DNA of 64,000 nucleotides from Caballeronia sp. GAFFF1 (GCF_023630705.1 NZ_JALQEM010000018.1:186001-250000), one strand, 5' to 3'. Positions 10,892 to 21,498 are shown, numbered from the stretch's first letter. Made by a program: numbers and translations. The notes: generated from the letters alone by a model not told the origin.

Positions 10892-12130
10892 TTAGTGACG
10901 CTTGAAGACGAGCGAGCCGTTCGTGCCGCCGAAGCCGAACGAGTTCTTCACCGCCACGTCGATCTTCATTTCCCGCGCCGTGTTCGCGCAGTAATCCAGG
11001 TCGCACTGCGGGTCCTGATTGAAGATGTTGATGGTCGGCGGCGAGATTTGATGATGCACGGCCAGCACGGTGAACACCGACTCCAGCCCGCCCGCGCCGC
11101 CGAGCAGATGCCCGGTCATGGACTTCGTGGAGTTCACGACGACGCTTTTCGCGTGATCGCCGAGCGCCCGCTTGATGCCGATGGTTTCCGCGATGTCGCC
11201 AAGCGGCGTGGACGTGCCGTGCGCGTTCACGTAGTTGACCTGGTCCGCATTGACCTTCGCGTTCTTCAGCGCGTTGATCATCGCGCGGCGGCCGCCGTCG
11301 CCGTCTTCGGGCGGCGCGGTCATGTGGTAAGCGTCGCCGCTCATGCCGTAGCCGAGCACTTCCGCGTAGATCTTCGCGCCGCGCGCTTTGGCATGCTCGT
11401 ATTCTTCGAGCACCATGACGCCCGCGCCTTCGCCGAGCACGAAGCCGTCGCGGTCCGTGTCCCACGGGCGGCTGGCCGTCGCGGGGTCGTCGTTGCGCTG
11501 CGAAAGCGCGCGCGCCGCCGCGAAGCCGCCGATGCCGAGCGGGGAAACCGTCGCTTCCGCGCCGCCCGCGACCATCACGTCGGCGTCGCCGTATTCGATG
11601 AGACGCGACGCTTCACCGATGCAGTGCAGGCCGGTGGTGCACGCCGTAACCATCGACAGATTCGGGCCCTTCAGGCCGAAGCGGATCGACAGATGGCCGG
11701 AAATCATGTTGATGATCGACGCGGGCACGAAGAACGGCGAAATGCGGCGCGGACCGCGATTGAGCAGCTCGGTTTGGGTGACTTCGATCATCGGCAGCCC
11801 GCCGATGCCCGAGCCGACCACGACGCCCACGCGCTCCGCGTTTTCGTCGGTAATCGTAAGGCCGCTGTCCTGCATTGCCTGAACGCCTGCCGCGAAGCCG
11901 TAATGGATAAAGGTATCCATGTGGCGCGCTTCCTTGGCGGGCATGTAGTCTTCGATGTTGAAGCCCTTCACCTCGCCCGCGAAACGCGTGGAGAAGTTCG
12001 CGGCGTCGAACTTCGTGATGTTGGCGATGCCCGACTTGCCCGCCACCAGATTGGCCCAGCCGTCGGCAACGGTATTGCCGACAGGCGAAACGAGCCCAAG
12101 GCCTGTAACAACAACTCGACGACGGCTCAC
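10892..12130 (-). CDS. fabF: 3-oxoacyl-[ACP] synthase II
   Basis: FabF (KAS II) elongates acyl-ACP with malonyl-ACP and performs the temperature-sensitive C16:1 to C18:1 step. The 412-aa product has the nucleophile in VTACTTGLH (Cys164) and both histidines of the Cys-His-His triad, in [11 protein letters not shown] and [18 protein letters not shown] is the start, with AGGGG upstream. It follows acpP, as usual, but a hairpin terminator lies between the two genes. Confidence 0.97.
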   Translation of the reverse strand: MSRRRVVVTGLGLVSPVGNTVADGWANLVAGKSGIANITKFDAANFSTRFAGEVKGFNIEDYMPAKEARHMDTFIHYGFAAGVQAMQDSGLTITDENAERVGVVVGSGIGGLPMIEVTQTELLNRGPRRISPFFVPASIINMISGHLSIRFGLKGPNLSMVTACTTGLHCIGEASRLIEYGDADVMVAGGAEATVSPLGIGGFAAARALSQRNDDPATASRPWDTDRDGFVLGEGAGVMVLEEYEHAKARGAKIYAEVLGYGMSGDAYHMTAPPEDGDGGRRAMINALKNAKVNADQVNYVNAHGTSTPLGDIAETIGIKRALGDHAKSVVVNSTKSMTGHLLGGAGGLESVFTVLAVHHQISPPTINIFNQDPQCDLDYCANTAREMKIDVAVKNSFGFGGTNGSLVFKRH

Positions 12131-12154
12131 GTTAACCCCTTATCCATAGAATGA

Positions 12155-12208
12155 CGAAAAGCAAAAGCCACAGCGGCCACAGGAAACCGCCCTGTGTGCC
12201 CTGTGGCT
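12155..12208 (-). terminator. Hairpin terminator between acpP and fabF
   Basis: On the minus strand AGCCACAG (plus 208-201) pairs with CTGTGGCT (173-166), enclosing a second pairing between CACAGG and CCTGTG. TTTGCTTTT follows. This fits a partial terminator that lets acpP mRNA outnumber fabF mRNA, as expected for an abundant carrier protein. Confidence 0.6.
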
Positions 12209-12276
12209 GTTAAATCGGTCTTTGCAGCGACGATGCTTCAAGCTCGAAGAGCGACGGGTCGCTGGCGCGTCCGGCC

Positions 12277-12516
12277 TTAGGCCTTGACGTTGGCGCGAGC
12301 GTAGTCGATCGCTTGCTGAACCGTGGTGATCTTCTCGGCTTCTTCATCGGGGATTTCCATGCCGAACTCGTCTTCCAGCGCCATCACCAGTTCCACCGTG
12401 TCGAGCGAGTCAGCGCCCAGATCGTTCACGAACGACGCTTCGTTCTTGATTTCGGCTTCCGCCACGCCCAGTTGTTCGGCGACGATCTTCTTCACGCGCT
12501 GTTCGATGTTGTCCAT
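12277..12516 (-). CDS. acpP: Acyl carrier protein
   Basis: AcpP carries growing acyl chains on a phosphopantetheine attached to Ser37 in [10 protein letters not shown]. The 79-aa acidic four-helix protein has the canonical length and sequence ([20 protein letters not shown]). CGGAGGG precedes the ATG at good spacing. It is flanked by fabG and fabF in the fatty-acid synthesis cluster. Confidence 0.98.
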
Positions 12517-12755
12517 GCAGCCCTCCGAGGGAATAAAAGTTCAAGAATACGAGTGCGCGCATTTTATCAGGTTTGTACCCGCAAAATACGGCGCGTCAGT
12601 TCCGTGCTTCGCCGCCTGCTGCGCTTCATCAAGGCGCTGGCAGACGGCCCGCATCGTTCGTTGCTGCCGCGCTGTACGGGGCGCGCATGCCGGTAAGAGC
12701 ATTTTGCGCGCCCGTCTGCCGCGCGGATATTAAGCGATATTCGGCGAAATGCCTA

Positions 12756-13496
12756 TTACATGTACATGCCGCCGTTCACGTGCAGCGTCGTGCCCGTGAT
12801 GTAACCGGCAAACGGCGACGCCAGGAACGCCACCGAATGGGCGATGTCTTCCGGACTGCCCAGCCGTCCGAGCGGAATCTGCGCGGTCAGCGCGGTGCGC
12901 TGCTCTTCCGGCAGCACCTTCGTCATGTCGGTGTCGATAAAACCCGGAGCAATGCAGTTCACGGTAATGCCGCGGCTGCCGATCTCGCGCGCCAGCGCCC
13001 GCGTCATCCCCGCGACGCCGGCTTTGGCCGCCGCGTAGTTCGCCTGACCGGGATTGCCCGACGAGCCCACCACCGACGTGATGTTGATGATGCGGCCGCC
13101 GCGCGCCTTCATCATCGGGCGCAGAACGGCGCGCGACAGGCGGAACACCGCGCGCAGGTTCGTGTCGATGACGGCGTCGAATTCGTCATCCTTCATGCGC
13201 ATCGCGAGCTGATCTTTCGTGATGCCCGCGTTGTTCACGAGCACGTTGAGGCCGCCGAACTCCTTCACCGTGGCATCGATGAACGCGTCGGCCGCTGCGG
13301 CGTCGTTCACGTTCAGCACCGCGCCGCGGCCCTTGCCGCCCGCCTGCGCCAGCGCTTCGCTGATGCCCGCCGCGCCGCTTTCGCTCGTGGCCGTGCCGAT
13401 GACCGTCGCGCCCTGACGAGCCAGTTCCAGCGCAATGGCTCGACCGATGCCGCGCGACGCGCCCGTGACGATAGCTACCTGATTGTCCAAGTTCAT
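12756..13496 (-). CDS. fabG: 3-oxoacyl-[ACP] reductase
   Basis: FabG reduces 3-ketoacyl-ACP with NADPH. The 246-aa short-chain dehydrogenase has the TGASRGIG cofactor motif (11-18), NNAG (88-91) and the catalytic Ser141, Tyr154 and Lys158 (YAAAK). The open frame runs further upstream but the ATG at 13496 gives the family start MNLDNQVAIVTG, preceded by AGAGGCAA. It follows fabD by 11 nt. Confidence 0.97.
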   Translation of the reverse strand: MNLDNQVAIVTGASRGIGRAIALELARQGATVIGTATSESGAAGISEALAQAGGKGRGAVLNVNDAAAADAFIDATVKEFGGLNVLVNNAGITKDQLAMRMKDDEFDAVIDTNLRAVFRLSRAVLRPMMKARGGRIINITSVVGSSGNPGQANYAAAKAGVAGMTRALAREIGSRGITVNCIAPGFIDTDMTKVLPEEQRTALTAQIPLGRLGSPEDIAHSVAFLASPFAGYITGTTLHVNGGMYM

Positions 13497-13507
13497 GTCG
13501 TTGCCTC

Positions 13508-14440
13508 TTATCCAGCGATCAGTTTGCGCGTTTCCTCGAGCGAGGCGGGATCGAACACGGCGCCGCCGACAAGATTGCCGTCGATGCGCTTGGTCAGACC
13601 CGCGAGCACCTTGCCCGGACCGCATTCGAACACATGCGTGACGCCTTCGCGCGCCATTGCCTGCACGCACTCCACCCAGCGCACCGGACCCGCGGCCTGA
13701 CGCACGAGCGCGTCCTTGATCGCGGCGGGGTCGGAGACCTGCGCGACGTCGATGTTATTGATCAGCGGAATGCGCGGCGGCTCGATGCGGACGTTCGCGA
13801 GATAGTCGCGCAGTTGGTCCGATGCGGGCTTCAGCAACGACGAATGGAACGGCGCGGAAACCGGCAGGGGCAACGCGCGCTTCGCGCCTTTCGCCTTCGC
13901 CACTTCGCACGCCTTTTCGACAGCCGCCTTGGCGCCCGCGATCACCACTTGCGACGGCGCATTGAAGTTCACCGCTTCCACGACGCCCGCCGACGCGCTC
14001 TCGGCGCACACCGCGCGCACGGTGTCGTCGTCGAGGCCGAGAATCGCCGCCATGCCGCCCTCGCCGACCGGCACCGCGCTTTGCATTGCCTGCGCGCGAA
14101 AGCGCACGAGCGGCACGGCATCCGCGAAAGCGAGCGCGCCGGCCGCCACCAGCGCCGTGTACTCGCCGAGGCTGTGGCCCGCGACCAGCGCGGGCGCGAG
14201 GCCGGTTTCCTTTTCCCATACGCGGTAGATGGCGTACGCCGCCGTGAGCATGACGGGCTGCGTGTTCGTCGTCAGATTGAGGTCTTCGGCCGGGCCTTCG
14301 GCGATCAGCTTGGCGAGATCCTGCCCGAGCGCATCCGATGCCTGTTGCACCGTCTCGCGCACCACGGCGTGATCGGCGAATGCGTTGAGCATGCCGATCG
14401 ATTGCGAGCCTTGGCCCGGGAAAACGAACGCAAATTTCAT
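13508..14440 (-). CDS. fabD: Malonyl-CoA:ACP transacylase
   Basis: FabD transfers malonyl from CoA to ACP to supply elongation. The 310-aa product has FPGQGSQ at the N terminus, the nucleophile elbow GHSLG (Ser90) and the catalytic histidine in SAPFHSSLL. The start at 14440 gives MKFAFVFPGQ, the usual N terminus; AACGAGGA precedes it. It lies between fabH and fabG. Confidence 0.97.
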   Translation of the reverse strand: MKFAFVFPGQGSQSIGMLNAFADHAVVRETVQQASDALGQDLAKLIAEGPAEDLNLTTNTQPVMLTAAYAIYRVWEKETGLAPALVAGHSLGEYTALVAAGALAFADAVPLVRFRAQAMQSAVPVGEGGMAAILGLDDDTVRAVCAESASAGVVEAVNFNAPSQVVIAGAKAAVEKACEVAKAKGAKRALPLPVSAPFHSSLLKPASDQLRDYLANVRIEPPRIPLINNIDVAQVSDPAAIKDALVRQAAGPVRWVECVQAMAREGVTHVFECGPGKVLAGLTKRIDGNLVGGAVFDPASLEETRKLIAG

Positions 14441-14573
14441 ATCGTCCTCGTTGGATTGGAATGATCTGCGTAGGCGTCGAGGGCGCGCGCGGCGTCGCCG
14501 GTTGCGCACCCGGCGCGCAGCTTCATCGACAGCGGATCAGTTGCAGATTAATGGAGGGAGACGGATGAAAGAA

Positions 14574-15563
14574 TCAGTAGCGGAAAACCGACGCGCCCCA
14601 CGTGAAGCCGCCGCCGACGCCTTCGATCAGCACGTTCTGTCCGCGCTTGATGCGGCCGTCGCGCACCGCGACGTCGAGCGCGAGCGGAATCGACGCCGCC
14701 GAGGTATTGCCGTGGTCGCCGACCGTCACCACCATGCGCTCCTGCGGCAAGTGCAGCTTGCGGCAGGTGCTCTGCATGATGCGGATGTTCGCCTGATGCG
14801 GAATGAGCCAGTCGATTTCCTGCGGCGTGAGGTGCGCCTTCTGGAGCGCTTCGATCGCGACCTTTTCGAGCACGTTGACGGCGAGCTTGAACACCGCCTG
14901 GCCGTCCATGTGCAGGAACGCGCTGCCGCTCACGACGCCGCCGTTCACGTTGCCCGGCGTGCAGAGAATGTCGGCGTAGCTGCCGTCCGCGTGGAGCGCG
15001 CTCGCGAGCACGCCCGGTTCTTCCGACGCCTGCAGCACCACTGCGCCGGCGCCGTCGCCGAACAGCACGCAGGTCGTGCGGTCCTTGAAGTCGAGAATGC
15101 GCGAGAACGTCTCCGCGCCGACGACCAGCGCCGTGCGATGCATGCCGCTGCGAATGAAGCTGTCCGCCGTCGCCATGCCGTACGCGAAGCCCGAGCACAC
15201 GGCCTGCACGTCGAACGCCGCGCCGTTGTTCTTGATGCCCAGCTTGTTCTGCAAGAGGCACGCGGTGCTCGGAAACACGAAGTCGGGCGTCGACGTAGCG
15301 ACGATGATGAGGTCGATCGACTGCGGATCGATGCCCGCCGCCGCGATGGCCTTTTGCGAAGCGATGAGCGCGAGATCGCTCGTGGTCTGATCGGGAGCCG
15401 CGAAGTGCCGCGCGTGGATGCCCGTGCGCGCGACGATCCATTCGTCGCTCGTCTCGACGCCTTGCTGCGAGAGACGGTCCGCCAATGCCTGATTCGAGAT
15501 GCGCTCGGACGGCAGATAGCTGCCAGTGCCGAGCACGCGAGCGTAGAGATTGGATTGAGCCAT
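14574..15563 (-). CDS. fabH: 3-oxoacyl-[ACP] synthase III
   Basis: FabH starts fatty-acid synthesis by condensing acetyl-CoA with malonyl-ACP. The 329-aa thiolase-fold product has the nucleophile in [10 protein letters not shown] (Cys123), the histidine in [11 protein letters not shown] and the asparagine in [13 protein letters not shown]. The start overlaps the plsX stop by 1 nt, so translation is probably coupled. Confidence 0.97.
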   Translation of the reverse strand: MAQSNLYARVLGTGSYLPSERISNQALADRLSQQGVETSDEWIVARTGIHARHFAAPDQTTSDLALIASQKAIAAAGIDPQSIDLIIVATSTPDFVFPSTACLLQNKLGIKNNGAAFDVQAVCSGFAYGMATADSFIRSGMHRTALVVGAETFSRILDFKDRTTCVLFGDGAGAVVLQASEEPGVLASALHADGSYADILCTPGNVNGGVVSGSAFLHMDGQAVFKLAVNVLEKVAIEALQKAHLTPQEIDWLIPHQANIRIMQSTCRKLHLPQERMVVTVGDHGNTSAASIPLALDVAVRDGRIKRGQNVLIEGVGGGFTWGASVFRY

Positions 15564-16723
15564 TATGCCTTCGTGTGTTGCGCGGTGCCGGACGCGTCCG
15601 GCGGGTTAGGCGAGGGGTTAGGCGAGGAATTCGGCTGAAGCGCGAGCGCGTCGGCGGACGCATCGGCAGCCGGTGCGCTCGTGCCCGCCTCTGGCGCGGA
15701 CGGCGCGGACGGCGCGGACAACGCATTTTCCTCCATCGCGCGCACGAGGCGTTCGAGCACGCCATTTTTGACGGCATCATACCCGCGTTTGATCGCCCAC
15801 TCAAAGCCGTACGCTTCCGCGGAGCCGTGACTTTTGATCACGAGCCCGCGCAGCCCGAGGAGCGCCGCGCCGTTATATTGCGCCGGATCGACGCGCTTTC
15901 TGAACCGCTTGAGCACGGGCATGGCGACGAGCGCCATCAGTTTGCTCGAAAGCGAGCGCGTGAACTCTTCCTTGATCATGTCGGAGAGCATCTTGGCGAG
16001 CCCTTCCGACGTTTTCAGCGCCACATTGCCGACAAAGCCGTCGCACACGACCACGTCGGTCGTGCCTTTGTAGATGTCGTTGCCTTCCACGTTGCCGTAG
16101 AAGTTGAGCGTGCTCGCGCGCAGCAATTCGCCCGCGCGCTTGATCGTTTCGTTGCCCTTGATGACTTCTTCGCCGATGTTGAGCAGCCCGATGGTCGGCC
16201 GCTCGCGCCCTTCGATCGCGGACACGAGCGCGTGGCCCATTTCGGCGAACTGCAACAGATGTTCGGGCTCGCAATCGACGTTCGCGCCCAGATCCAGCAC
16301 GGTCGTATAGCCCTTCTGGCTCGGCATGGCGAAGGCGATGGCCGGCCGCTCGATGCCTGCGAGCGTTTTCAGCACATAGCGCGACACCGCCATGAGCGCG
16401 CCCGTATTCCCTGCGGAAATACAGGTCTGCGCCTCGCCTTCCTTCACGAGGTTGAGCGCCACGCGCATCGACGAATCTTTTTTCTTGCGCAGCGCGACTT
16501 CGACCGGGTCGTCCATGGCGACGACTTCGGTTGCTGGAACGACGGTCAGACGCGACTCGTCGAGCGCCTTCGACTTTTTCAGCTGGGCGCGGATCGCCTG
16601 TTCGATGCCGACGAGCATCAGGTGCGCGTCGGGATGCGAGCGCACGAAATTGACAGCGGCGGGAACGGTCACGGCCGGACCGTGGTCGCCTCCCATGCAG
16701 TCAATGGTTATCTTTACGGTCAT
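15563..16723 (-). CDS. plsX: Phosphate acyltransferase PlsX
   Basis: PlsX converts acyl-ACP to acyl-phosphate for phospholipid synthesis. [16 protein letters not shown] at the start and [16 protein letters not shown] are family signatures. At 386 aa it is about 30-40 residues longer than short homologues; the extra residues form a Pro/Ala/Ser-rich tail after [11 protein letters not shown]. Order rpmF-plsX-fabH-fabD-fabG-acpP-fabF is the standard cluster. Confidence 0.96.
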   Translation of the reverse strand: MTVKITIDCMGGDHGPAVTVPAAVNFVRSHPDAHLMLVGIEQAIRAQLKKSKALDESRLTVVPATEVVAMDDPVEVALRKKKDSSMRVALNLVKEGEAQTCISAGNTGALMAVSRYVLKTLAGIERPAIAFAMPSQKGYTTVLDLGANVDCEPEHLLQFAEMGHALVSAIEGRERPTIGLLNIGEEVIKGNETIKRAGELLRASTLNFYGNVEGNDIYKGTTDVVVCDGFVGNVALKTSEGLAKMLSDMIKEEFTRSLSSKLMALVAMPVLKRFRKRVDPAQYNGAALLGLRGLVIKSHGSAEAYGFEWAIKRGYDAVKNGVLERLVRAMEENALSAPSAPSAPEAGTSAPAADASADALALQPNSSPNPSPNPPDASGTAQHTKA

Positions 16724-16744
16724 GGAAAGCGACGAATTTCAGGC

Positions 16745-16772
16745 ACAAAAAAGCGGCAGTGAAATGCCGCCT
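16745..16772 (-). terminator. Hairpin terminator between rpmF and plsX
   Basis: On the minus strand GCGGCA (plus 770-765) and TGCCGC (758-753) form a stem with a 6-nt loop, followed by TTTTTT. It lies 3' of rpmF and before plsX, and probably gives partial termination so that the ribosomal protein gene is expressed above the fab genes. Confidence 0.65.
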
Positions 16773-16862
16773 TCTTGTCGTACCGGGAAAGTGTCAACAG
16801 CGTGCCAGGCGCGAGCCACCGCAAGACGGCGATGCGCACGCGGCAAAGCGCAGAACGAACGC

Positions 16863-17042
16863 TTAGTCGTTCTTCGTCTTGACGACTTTCTTGCCACGAT
16901 AGTAGCCGTTCGGGCTCACGTGGTGACGCAGGTGCGCTTCACCCGTGCTCGGTTCGACAGCCAGCGGCGCCGTCGGGAGGAAGTCGTGGGAACGGTGCAT
17001 GCCGCGCTTGGACGGCGACTTCTTGTTTTGCTGAACTGCCAT
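16863..17042 (-). CDS. rpmF: 50S ribosomal protein L32
   Basis: This 59-aa protein reads [20 protein letters not shown] at the N terminus and ends [13 protein letters not shown], the standard betaproteobacterial L32. It lacks zinc-binding cysteine pairs, as expected for this lineage. GGAGTAATC precedes the ATG. It lies between the DUF177 gene and plsX, the widespread yceD-rpmF-plsX arrangement. Confidence 0.98.
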   Translation of the reverse strand: MAVQQNKKSPSKRGMHRSHDFLPTAPLAVEPSTGEAHLRHHVSPNGYYRGKKVVKTKND

Positions 17043-17175
17043 GATTACTCCAGAAAAATTTTGCGAATTCTAACACAGGGCGGCCTGTCTCCGCGTTCGC
17101 GGAAAACTCCGGCCGTCCCGGCCCACCGCTCGAAGCGGGAGATTGCGTGCGGCGAAGATTCGCCGCACCGCGCCA

Positions 17176-17793
17176 TCAATGCTTCTTGCCGTCCGAACCG
17201 CTCGTCTTGAGCTTTTCCAGAACGGCAAACGGATTCGGTTTCTCGGCTTCCTCGCCGCCTTCGTCGGCCTCGTCCTCCGCGCTGCCTGCGAGCAGGCTTT
17301 CATGCACTTCCGGACAGACGCTGTGCTTCGGCACGAGCGGCAAGGAAAGCAACAACTCTTCTTCGATCAAGTCGATGAGATCGAACTGGCGCGAGCCGAC
17401 GATCACTTCGATTTCATCTTCGTCGAGCGGATACTCGTCTGCTTCTTCCTCCGTCGCGACGATCCGATACGTCGCGTCGACGTCGAGATGTTGCGAATAC
17501 GGCGAAAGACAGCGCTGGCACGTGAGCCACACCGAACCGTGCACCGCGAGGCGCAGATACGGCTGCGGCGCTTCCGTGCCGTCGTCCTGCAATTCCGGCT
17601 GGGTCGAGCCCTCGCCCTGCCACGTGAAGACGGTGTCGTCCTCTGGCGCGTCCGCCGGTACTTCGGCTAACATGCGCGGCATTTGCGTCGTACGCAACGC
17701 GCCCGCTGCCTGCCGTTTGTTCTCGGCGAAGTCGTAAAGGTCGAGCGCGCGCAGATCAGCGAGGCTCGCAGGTTTGCCAGGATTCTGAGTCAT
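17176..17793 (-). CDS. DUF177 (YceD-like) protein, probable 23S rRNA accumulation factor
   Basis: This 205-aa protein belongs to the YceD/DUF177 family, linked in E. coli and plants to accumulation of 23S rRNA. It has the conserved segment WLTCQRCLSPYSQHLDVDA with a CxxC pair and a later cysteine in LVPKHSVCPEVH, and ends in an acidic, Lys-containing tail. I placed the start at 17793 because AGGAG lies just upstream; the open frame continues 82 codons further with no conserved sequence. It precedes rpmF, the standard partner. Confidence 0.88.
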   Translation of the reverse strand: MTQNPGKPASLADLRALDLYDFAENKRQAAGALRTTQMPRMLAEVPADAPEDDTVFTWQGEGSTQPELQDDGTEAPQPYLRLAVHGSVWLTCQRCLSPYSQHLDVDATYRIVATEEEADEYPLDEDEIEVIVGSRQFDLIDLIEEELLLSLPLVPKHSVCPEVHESLLAGSAEDEADEGGEEAEKPNPFAVLEKLKTSGSDGKKH

Positions 17794-18097
17794 GCGCGCT
17801 CCTGCCTTATGCCGGGTTGTTCGTTCTTTCATCGGCCGATGCAGCGCTTTCCGTGCTTGCTTGGATACAAGCGGCCGGTGATCCGTGCGCTCAGTATGCA
17901 CTGCCCGCCGGCTTAGAGCACGCCGGGCACGCGTTGATTTGCGTTGCCGTAGCTCGGTGCTCGCGGCCTCGCCACGCGCCAATGCCGTGGCAGCCGATGA
18001 AAAGCCCAAAATCATATAGGCTTTATTCTTTCGAGTCAAATAGTTAAGGCCGCGAACGCGGTCTGTGGCTTATCCACCCATTTCACCGGTTTTGAAT

Positions 18098-18709
18098 ATG
18101 TCGATTCCTCAAGCGCCGCGCCTCGTGCTGGCGTCCAGTTCGCCGTATCGGCGCGAGTTGCTGCAACGCCTGCGCATTCCGTTCGACGTCGTTTCGCCCG
18201 ATATCGACGAAACCCCGCTCGAAGGCGAAACGCCCGAAGCCACCGCCGTGCGGCTTTCGATCGCGAAGGCGCGCGCCGCTGCGCAGCGCATGAAGGACGC
18301 GGCGGGCGCGCTCGTGATCGGCTCGGATCAGGTCGCGACCTTCGATGGCCGTCAACTCGGCAAGCCTGGCACGCACGACAACGCCGTCGCACAGCTTCGG
18401 TCGATGCGTGGCCGCAGCGTCGAATTCCACTCTGCACTCGCCCTCTTCGACACGCGCACGGGCGACGTGCAATCCGCCGATATCGTCACGCGCGTGCGCT
18501 TTCGCGATTATTCCGACGCCGAAATCGAAGCGTATCTGCGCGCTGAAACGCCCTACGACTGCGCGGGAAGCGCGAAATCCGAGGGGCTGGGCATCGCGCT
18601 CCTGGACGCGATCGACTCGGATGACCCGACGGCGCTCATCGGCCTGCCGCTCATCGCGTTGACGAAGATGCTGCGCGCGGCCGGCTTCCCGGTTCTGGGG
18701 GCAGCATGA
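18098..18709 (+). CDS. maf: Maf-family nucleotide pyrophosphatase
   Basis: Maf proteins hydrolyse non-canonical or modified nucleoside triphosphates. The 203-aa product has [14 protein letters not shown] at residues 7-20, the Asp/Glu-rich core ([12 protein letters not shown]) and [13 protein letters not shown]. That last motif resembles the YceF subfamily, which acts on 7-methyl-GTP. The ATG at 18098 is preferred over an upstream GTG at 18065. The gene diverges from the DUF177 gene and overlaps the next gene by 4 nt (ATGA). Confidence 0.92.
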   Translation: MSIPQAPRLVLASSSPYRRELLQRLRIPFDVVSPDIDETPLEGETPEATAVRLSIAKARAAAQRMKDAAGALVIGSDQVATFDGRQLGKPGTHDNAVAQLRSMRGRSVEFHSALALFDTRTGDVQSADIVTRVRFRDYSDAEIEAYLRAETPYDCAGSAKSEGLGIALLDAIDSDDPTALIGLPLIALTKMLRAAGFPVLGAA

Positions 18710-19425
18710 GCGGCGTTCTCTATTTGATTCCGAATACGCTCGGCGAAGGCGACGCCGCCGCGCTCGCGTCCGTGCTTCCCGAGCCGGTGCGCGCACAGGC
18801 TGCGGCGCTCGGTTACTACATCGGCGAAAACGCGAAAACCACGCGGGCGTTTCTGAAGAAAGTCGGCACCCAACGGCCGATTCAGGAAATCGAGATACGC
18901 GAGCTGAACGTGAACACGCCGCGCGCCGAAATCGACCGGCTCCTTGCGCCGATTCTCGCGGGCGCCGACGCCGGCCTCGTGTCCGAAGCAGGCTGCCCCG
19001 CCGTCGCCGATCCAGGCGCGCTGCTGGTGCGGCGAGCGCACGAGCGCGGCGTGAAAGTGGTGCCGTTCGTCGGTCCGAGTTCGATCCTGCTCGCGCTGAT
19101 GGCCTCGGGCATGAACGGCCAGAGTTTTGCGTTCAACGGCTATCTGCCGGTGGATGCAGCGGAACGCGGCAAGCGCCTGCGCGAGCTCGAACAGTTGTCG
19201 CGCAAGGCGAATCAGACGCAGATTTTCATCGAGACTCCGTACCGCAACCGCGCGATGCTCGACACGCTCGTCGCGGCCTGCGCGCCCTCGACGCTGATTT
19301 GCGTGGCCGTCGATCTGACGCTGCCGGGCGAAAAAATCGTCACGCGCACGGCGGCGGACTGGAAGAAAGAAACCGCGCCGGACCTGCACAAGCGCCCGGC
19401 TATTTTTCTGCTGCTCGCGTCGTAA
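18706..19425 (+). CDS. SAM-dependent methyltransferase, RsmI-like (tetrapyrrole methylase fold)
   Basis: This 239-aa protein resembles RsmI, which 2'-O-methylates C1402 of 16S rRNA, but is a distinct shorter type. Visible motifs are [12 protein letters not shown] at the start, [20 protein letters not shown] (the SAM-binding loop) and [17 protein letters not shown]. The usual RsmI opening with P-x-G-N and the far C-terminal segment differ. It is translationally coupled to maf. Its RNA target is not shown by sequence. Confidence 0.85.
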   Translation: MSGVLYLIPNTLGEGDAAALASVLPEPVRAQAAALGYYIGENAKTTRAFLKKVGTQRPIQEIEIRELNVNTPRAEIDRLLAPILAGADAGLVSEAGCPAVADPGALLVRRAHERGVKVVPFVGPSSILLALMASGMNGQSFAFNGYLPVDAAERGKRLRELEQLSRKANQTQIFIETPYRNRAMLDTLVAACAPSTLICVAVDLTLPGEKIVTRTAADWKKETAPDLHKRPAIFLLLAS

Positions 19426-19438
19426 AAAGCGTTCCGAA

Positions 19439-20407
19439 TCAGCGCAACTGCACCTTGCCGCCGAGCGTCAGCGCGCGCACGGCGGCATCGCCCACGGAAG
19501 CGCCGAAGCGCCGCACCACGCGCTCGCTGATGCTTTCCTTCTGCGTGTAATCGACGATATCCGGCTGCTTGATGATCTCGCGCGCCACGTAATTCGCGTC
19601 GCCGAAGCCGTCCGCGAGACCGAGCTGAACGCTCTTCTCGCCCGTCCAGAACATGCCGGAGAAGAGATCCGGATCGTCCTTCAGGCGCTTGCCGCGGCCC
19701 TGCTTCACGGCGTCGATGAACTGCGTGTGAATCTCGTCGAGCATGGCTTGCGCGTGCGCGGTCATCTGCGGCGTTTCGGGCGAGAACGGATCGAACGCGC
19801 CCTTGTTCGCGCCGGACGTGTGCATGCGGCGCTGGATGCCGAGCTTGTCCATCAGGCCCGTGAAGCCGAAGCCGTCCATCAGCACGCCGATCGACCCGAC
19901 GATGCTCGCGCGATCCACGTAAATGCGGTCTGCCGCCGCCGCGACGTAATAGCCGCCCGACGCGCACATGTCGTCGACGACCACGTACAGCGGCGTCTTC
20001 GGATACTTCGCGCGCAGCCGGCGAATCTCGCGATTGATGATGCCCGCCTGCACCGGACTGCCGCCCGGACTGTTGATGCGCAGGATCACGCCCGCCGTGC
20101 CGTCGTCTTCGAACGCGCTTTCGAGCGCGCCGTCGATGTTGTCGGCGCTCGCGTCGCCGTTCGCGGAGATTTCGCCCTGGAGGTCGATCAGCGCCGTGTG
20201 CTTGCCGGATTTGGCGACGTGATCGCCGGTGAAATCGAACACGCCCCACGCAATCAGCGCGAGCACCGCGAGAAAGACGAAGCGGAAAAAGATGCGCCAG
20301 CGGCGCGCCGCGCGTTGCTCGCGAATGGCGGCAAGCGCGACGCGTTCCAGCGCGTCGCGCTCCCAGTTGTCGTTGCCGCGTGGGTTGGGCGAAAGGTTAT
20401 CGGACAT
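19439..20407 (-). CDS. sppA: S49-family signal peptide peptidase (SppA-type, 36 kDa)
   Basis: This 322-aa membrane-anchored protease has one N-terminal membrane segment at about 39-59 and an S49 peptidase domain. The nucleophile serine is in VGSIGVLMDGFG and the general-base lysine in SGANKGAFDPFSP; DMCASGGYYVAAAADRIYV is a further signature. It is the short single-domain form. It closes an apparent operon rluC-HAD-Rieske-sppA and converges with the methyltransferase gene. Confidence 0.92.
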   Translation of the reverse strand: MSDNLSPNPRGNDNWERDALERVALAAIREQRAARRWRIFFRFVFLAVLALIAWGVFDFTGDHVAKSGKHTALIDLQGEISANGDASADNIDGALESAFEDDGTAGVILRINSPGGSPVQAGIINREIRRLRAKYPKTPLYVVVDDMCASGGYYVAAAADRIYVDRASIVGSIGVLMDGFGFTGLMDKLGIQRRMHTSGANKGAFDPFSPETPQMTAHAQAMLDEIHTQFIDAVKQGRGKRLKDDPDLFSGMFWTGEKSVQLGLADGFGDANYVAREIIKQPDIVDYTQKESISERVVRRFGASVGDAAVRALTLGGKVQLR

Positions 20408-20455
20408 GCGTGGTCTTCCGGGCGTGCAGCCGCGTCAAAGAATGGAAAAGGGAAA

Positions 20456-20842
20456 TCAGGCGGGGCGAAGCGCGTCGTCGGGCAGCCAGAACACTGCGCG
20501 GCCTTCCGGCGTCTCGCGTTCCTCGACCGCCAGAGGCCGAAGCCGCGCGCCGCGGCACGGGCCGCCGACGCATTTGCCGGTGTCCGGCTCGTAGATCGCG
20601 CCGTGCGTCGCGCACATCAAGTATAGGCCCGAGCTTTCGAAGAACTGGCCCTCGGCCCAGTCCAGTTCCATCGGCACGTGCGCGCAGCGGTTCAGATAGC
20701 CGTACGGCTTGCCGTCGTATCGGACGAAGAAAACGACCGCCTCGCCGCTTGCCTCCTGCGCGCCAAGCCGCACGCCCGCGCCGCCATCGACCAGTTCCTC
20801 CGACGCGCAGACGCGCACCGCTTCTCGTGTCGGCTCGGTCAT
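20456..20842 (-). CDS. Rieske [2Fe-2S] protein
   Basis: This 128-aa ferredoxin-like Rieske protein has CAHVPMELD (C-x-H) and LMCATHGAIYEP (C-x2-H), the ligands of a [2Fe-2S] cluster. The region between GKCVGGPCRGARLRPLAVEE is the usual closing loop. It has no membrane segment or catalytic oxygenase domain, so it is probably a soluble electron carrier. Its stop overlaps nothing, but its start overlaps the HAD gene stop (ATGA). Partner and substrate are unknown. Confidence 0.88.
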   Translation of the reverse strand: MTEPTREAVRVCASEELVDGGAGVRLGAQEASGEAVVFFVRYDGKPYGYLNRCAHVPMELDWAEGQFFESSGLYLMCATHGAIYEPDTGKCVGGPCRGARLRPLAVEERETPEGRAVFWLPDDALRPA

Positions 20843-21498
20843 GCGTGCTCCCGCAGCCAGCCGGCCAGCGACGCGACGCTATCCGCGCAGAAACGGGGCT
20901 GCAACGCGGTGAGCGAAGCCGCCGGATGCGCGCCGTACGCGACGCCCACGCCCGCCGCGCCCGCGTTGATCGCCATTTGCAGGTCGTGCGTGGTGTCGCC
21001 GATCATCAGCGTGCGGGAAAGGTCCTGCCCCAATTCGCGCGTGAGTTCGTGGAGCATCGCCGGATGCGGCTTCGAGAAGGTTTCGTCGGCGCAGCGCGTG
21101 CCGTCGAAAAGGCTCGTCAAGCGCGACTGATCCAGCGCCCGGTTCAGCCCGACGCGGCTCTTGCCCGTCGCCACCGCCAGAAAATAGCCTTCGTCGCGCA
21201 GTTCCTGCAGCAGTTCGCGCACGCCGGCGAAGAGCTCGGTTTGCTGGCCCATCGTCAGGAAATGGAAGCGATACCGCTCGGCGAGGCGCGGATAGTCCTT
21301 CGTGTCGAGCGTCGGCGCGCAGATTTGCAGCGCGTCTTTCAGGCCCAGGCCGATCACGTAGCTCGCGGATTCGTCCGCGGGCACGGGCAGGCCGAGATCG
21401 CGGCACGCGGCCTGAATGCTCCGCGTGATATGGACGGTCGAATCCATGAGCGTGCCGTCCCAGTCGAAAACGATCAGATCGAATTGCTGCCGCGCCAT
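20839..21498 (-). CDS. HAD-superfamily phosphatase (Gph-like)
   Basis: This 219-aa HAD hydrolase has the nucleophile motif VFDWDGTLMDST at the N terminus, a helical cap (about 20-85), motif II in VATGKSRVG, and motif IV in LMIGDTTHDLQMA. It resembles phosphoglycolate phosphatase and related enzymes that act on small phosphate esters; substrate cannot be read from sequence. It lies directly after rluC, as it does in many betaproteobacteria. Confidence 0.88.
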   Translation of the reverse strand: MARQQFDLIVFDWDGTLMDSTVHITRSIQAACRDLGLPVPADESASYVIGLGLKDALQICAPTLDTKDYPRLAERYRFHFLTMGQQTELFAGVRELLQELRDEGYFLAVATGKSRVGLNRALDQSRLTSLFDGTRCADETFSKPHPAMLHELTRELGQDLSRTLMIGDTTHDLQMAINAGAAGVGVAYGAHPAASLTALQPRFCADSVASLAGWLREHA